Below, in pieces: positions 4,883 through 5,290 of a DNA stretch of 5,290 bases. Within the stretch, counting starts at the first letter, position 1; every line of letters begins with the position of its first letter. The notes under the pieces were generated by a model. That model saw only the letters and a list, made by a program, of their open reading frames with translations, did no database searches and was not told where the DNA came from. The stretch spans positions 1 to 5,290 of the forward strand of contig CALJPJ010000154.1 of assembly GCA_937980625.1 (NCBI GenBank). Direction: 5' to 3'. This DNA comes from an uncultured Bdellovibrionales bacterium. Its GTDB lineage: Bacteria > Bdellovibrionota > Bdellovibrionia > Bdellovibrionales > UBA1609. Position numbers and translations under genes: made by a program.

Positions 4883-5290
4883 TTATTTTTCTATGGTTTT
4901 TTTAATAAAGTATTTTTTGGTCATAAAATAAATAATACCTAAGCCTAGAACAATAAAAATTAGGTAAACATGCATTTGTTTAACGATTGCTATATTTTCG
5001 TCCCAATTTTCACCGAGCCACCAACCAACATAAATCCAAACAGGTACACTAATTAAAGCTGCAAACCCATCAAGAAGTAAAAATGTAGATGGTTTTACTC
5101 CCATTGCTCCAGCTGTTAAATAGGTTGGCGACCTTAGGCCAGGTAAAAATCTTGCTATAAAGCAAATAAACTTAGAGTTGTTAACTACGCTTTCCTTGGC
5201 GAGCTTTTTTCTTTTTTCAGTCATAAAGCGTCTTATAATTGGTAGGTCAAAAGCTTTATCGCCCAGTCGTCGGCCTAAAAAAAATAAAAC
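4883..5290 (-). CDS. DedA family membrane protein, C-terminal part (5' end outside the window)
   Basis: The open frame runs without a stop from the window edge to TAA at 4883, giving 135 visible residues of a family usually about 200 long. It begins VLFFLGRRLGDKAFDLPIIR, typical of the middle of DedA (SNARE-associated, PF09335) proteins, so the ATG at 5224 is internal and the true start lies beyond 5290. The family signature follows: FIARFLPGLRSPTYLTAGAMGV, with the conserved Arg-x2-Pro-x2-Arg of the re-entrant membrane segment, then FLLLDGFAALISVPVWIYVGWWLG and a last hydrophobic segment (MHVYLIFIVLGLGIIYF) with a Lys-rich tail. DedA proteins are inner-membrane proteins tied to membrane homeostasis and proton-motive force; several flip undecaprenyl phosphate or phospholipids. 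Which substrate this one handles cannot be told. The 515-residue gene follows after 112 bp with its own promoter. Confidence 0.93.
   Translation of the reverse strand, partial: VLFFLGRRLGDKAFDLPIIRRFMTEKRKKLAKESVVNNSKFICFIARFLPGLRSPTYLTAGAMGVKPSTFLLLDGFAALISVPVWIYVGWWLGENWDENIAIVKQMHVYLIFIVLGLGIIYFMTKKYFIKKTIEK

Noticed and set aside
4883..5224. Reading the DedA-like gene as a complete 113-residue protein starting at 5224
   Set aside because: The frame stays open to the window edge and the upstream residues (LGRRLGDKAFDLPIIRRF) match the DedA family, so the Met at 5224 is internal and the gene is cut by the window, not truncated.

Overview
The window is AT-rich (by eye about one third G+C). 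All five protein genes are on the minus strand and all encode envelope proteins: one inner-membrane protein at the right edge, and four with Sec signal peptides. Two of those four end in a probable outer-membrane beta-barrel. The mix of a DUF4105/Lnb protein, a DUF3015 protein and lineage-specific barrels at low G+C suggests a Gram-negative bacterium, perhaps of the Bdellovibrionota (Bacteriovorax/Halobacteriovorax type). That assignment is an inference; there is no rRNA or other marker gene here.

Reading in the direction of transcription, from right to left: (1) the 3' part of a DedA-family membrane protein gene whose start lies outside the window (4883-5290). (2) A 112-bp gap with an A/T palindrome and a sigma70-like promoter placed so close to the next ATG that the mRNA should be leaderless. 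(3) A 515-residue modular envelope protein with a TolB/FlgT-like N-terminal part, a proline linker and a probable C-terminal barrel (3223-4770). (4) A 177-bp gap with a strong promoter. (5) A small secreted DUF3015 protein (2620-3045). (6) A 48-bp gap. (7) A 613-residue DUF4105/Lnb-type protein with a C-terminal barrel (730-2571). (8) A 124-bp gap with a tentative promoter and a perfect palindrome. (9) A 134-residue secreted protein of unknown function (201-605). (10) A gene-free left edge (1-200) with a bidirectional terminator and a 34-bp direct repeat spaced exactly 100 bp, with two GC-rich hairpins around the spacer.

The most unusual point is at 2556-2611. A canonical minus-strand terminator, apparently serving the DUF3015 gene, covers the start codon and signal-peptide codons of the Lnb-type gene. 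A candidate promoter just upstream would start transcripts inside the 5' arm of the hairpin, so the gene's own mRNA would lack the hairpin while read-through mRNA would be terminated or have its start codon masked. A second point is a shared element, ATTA-N3-GTCAATAGGG (plus-strand reading), over the -35 regions of both the 515-residue gene and the DUF3015 gene, which hints at joint control.

No defence system, mobile element, CRISPR array, tRNA or rRNA is visible.
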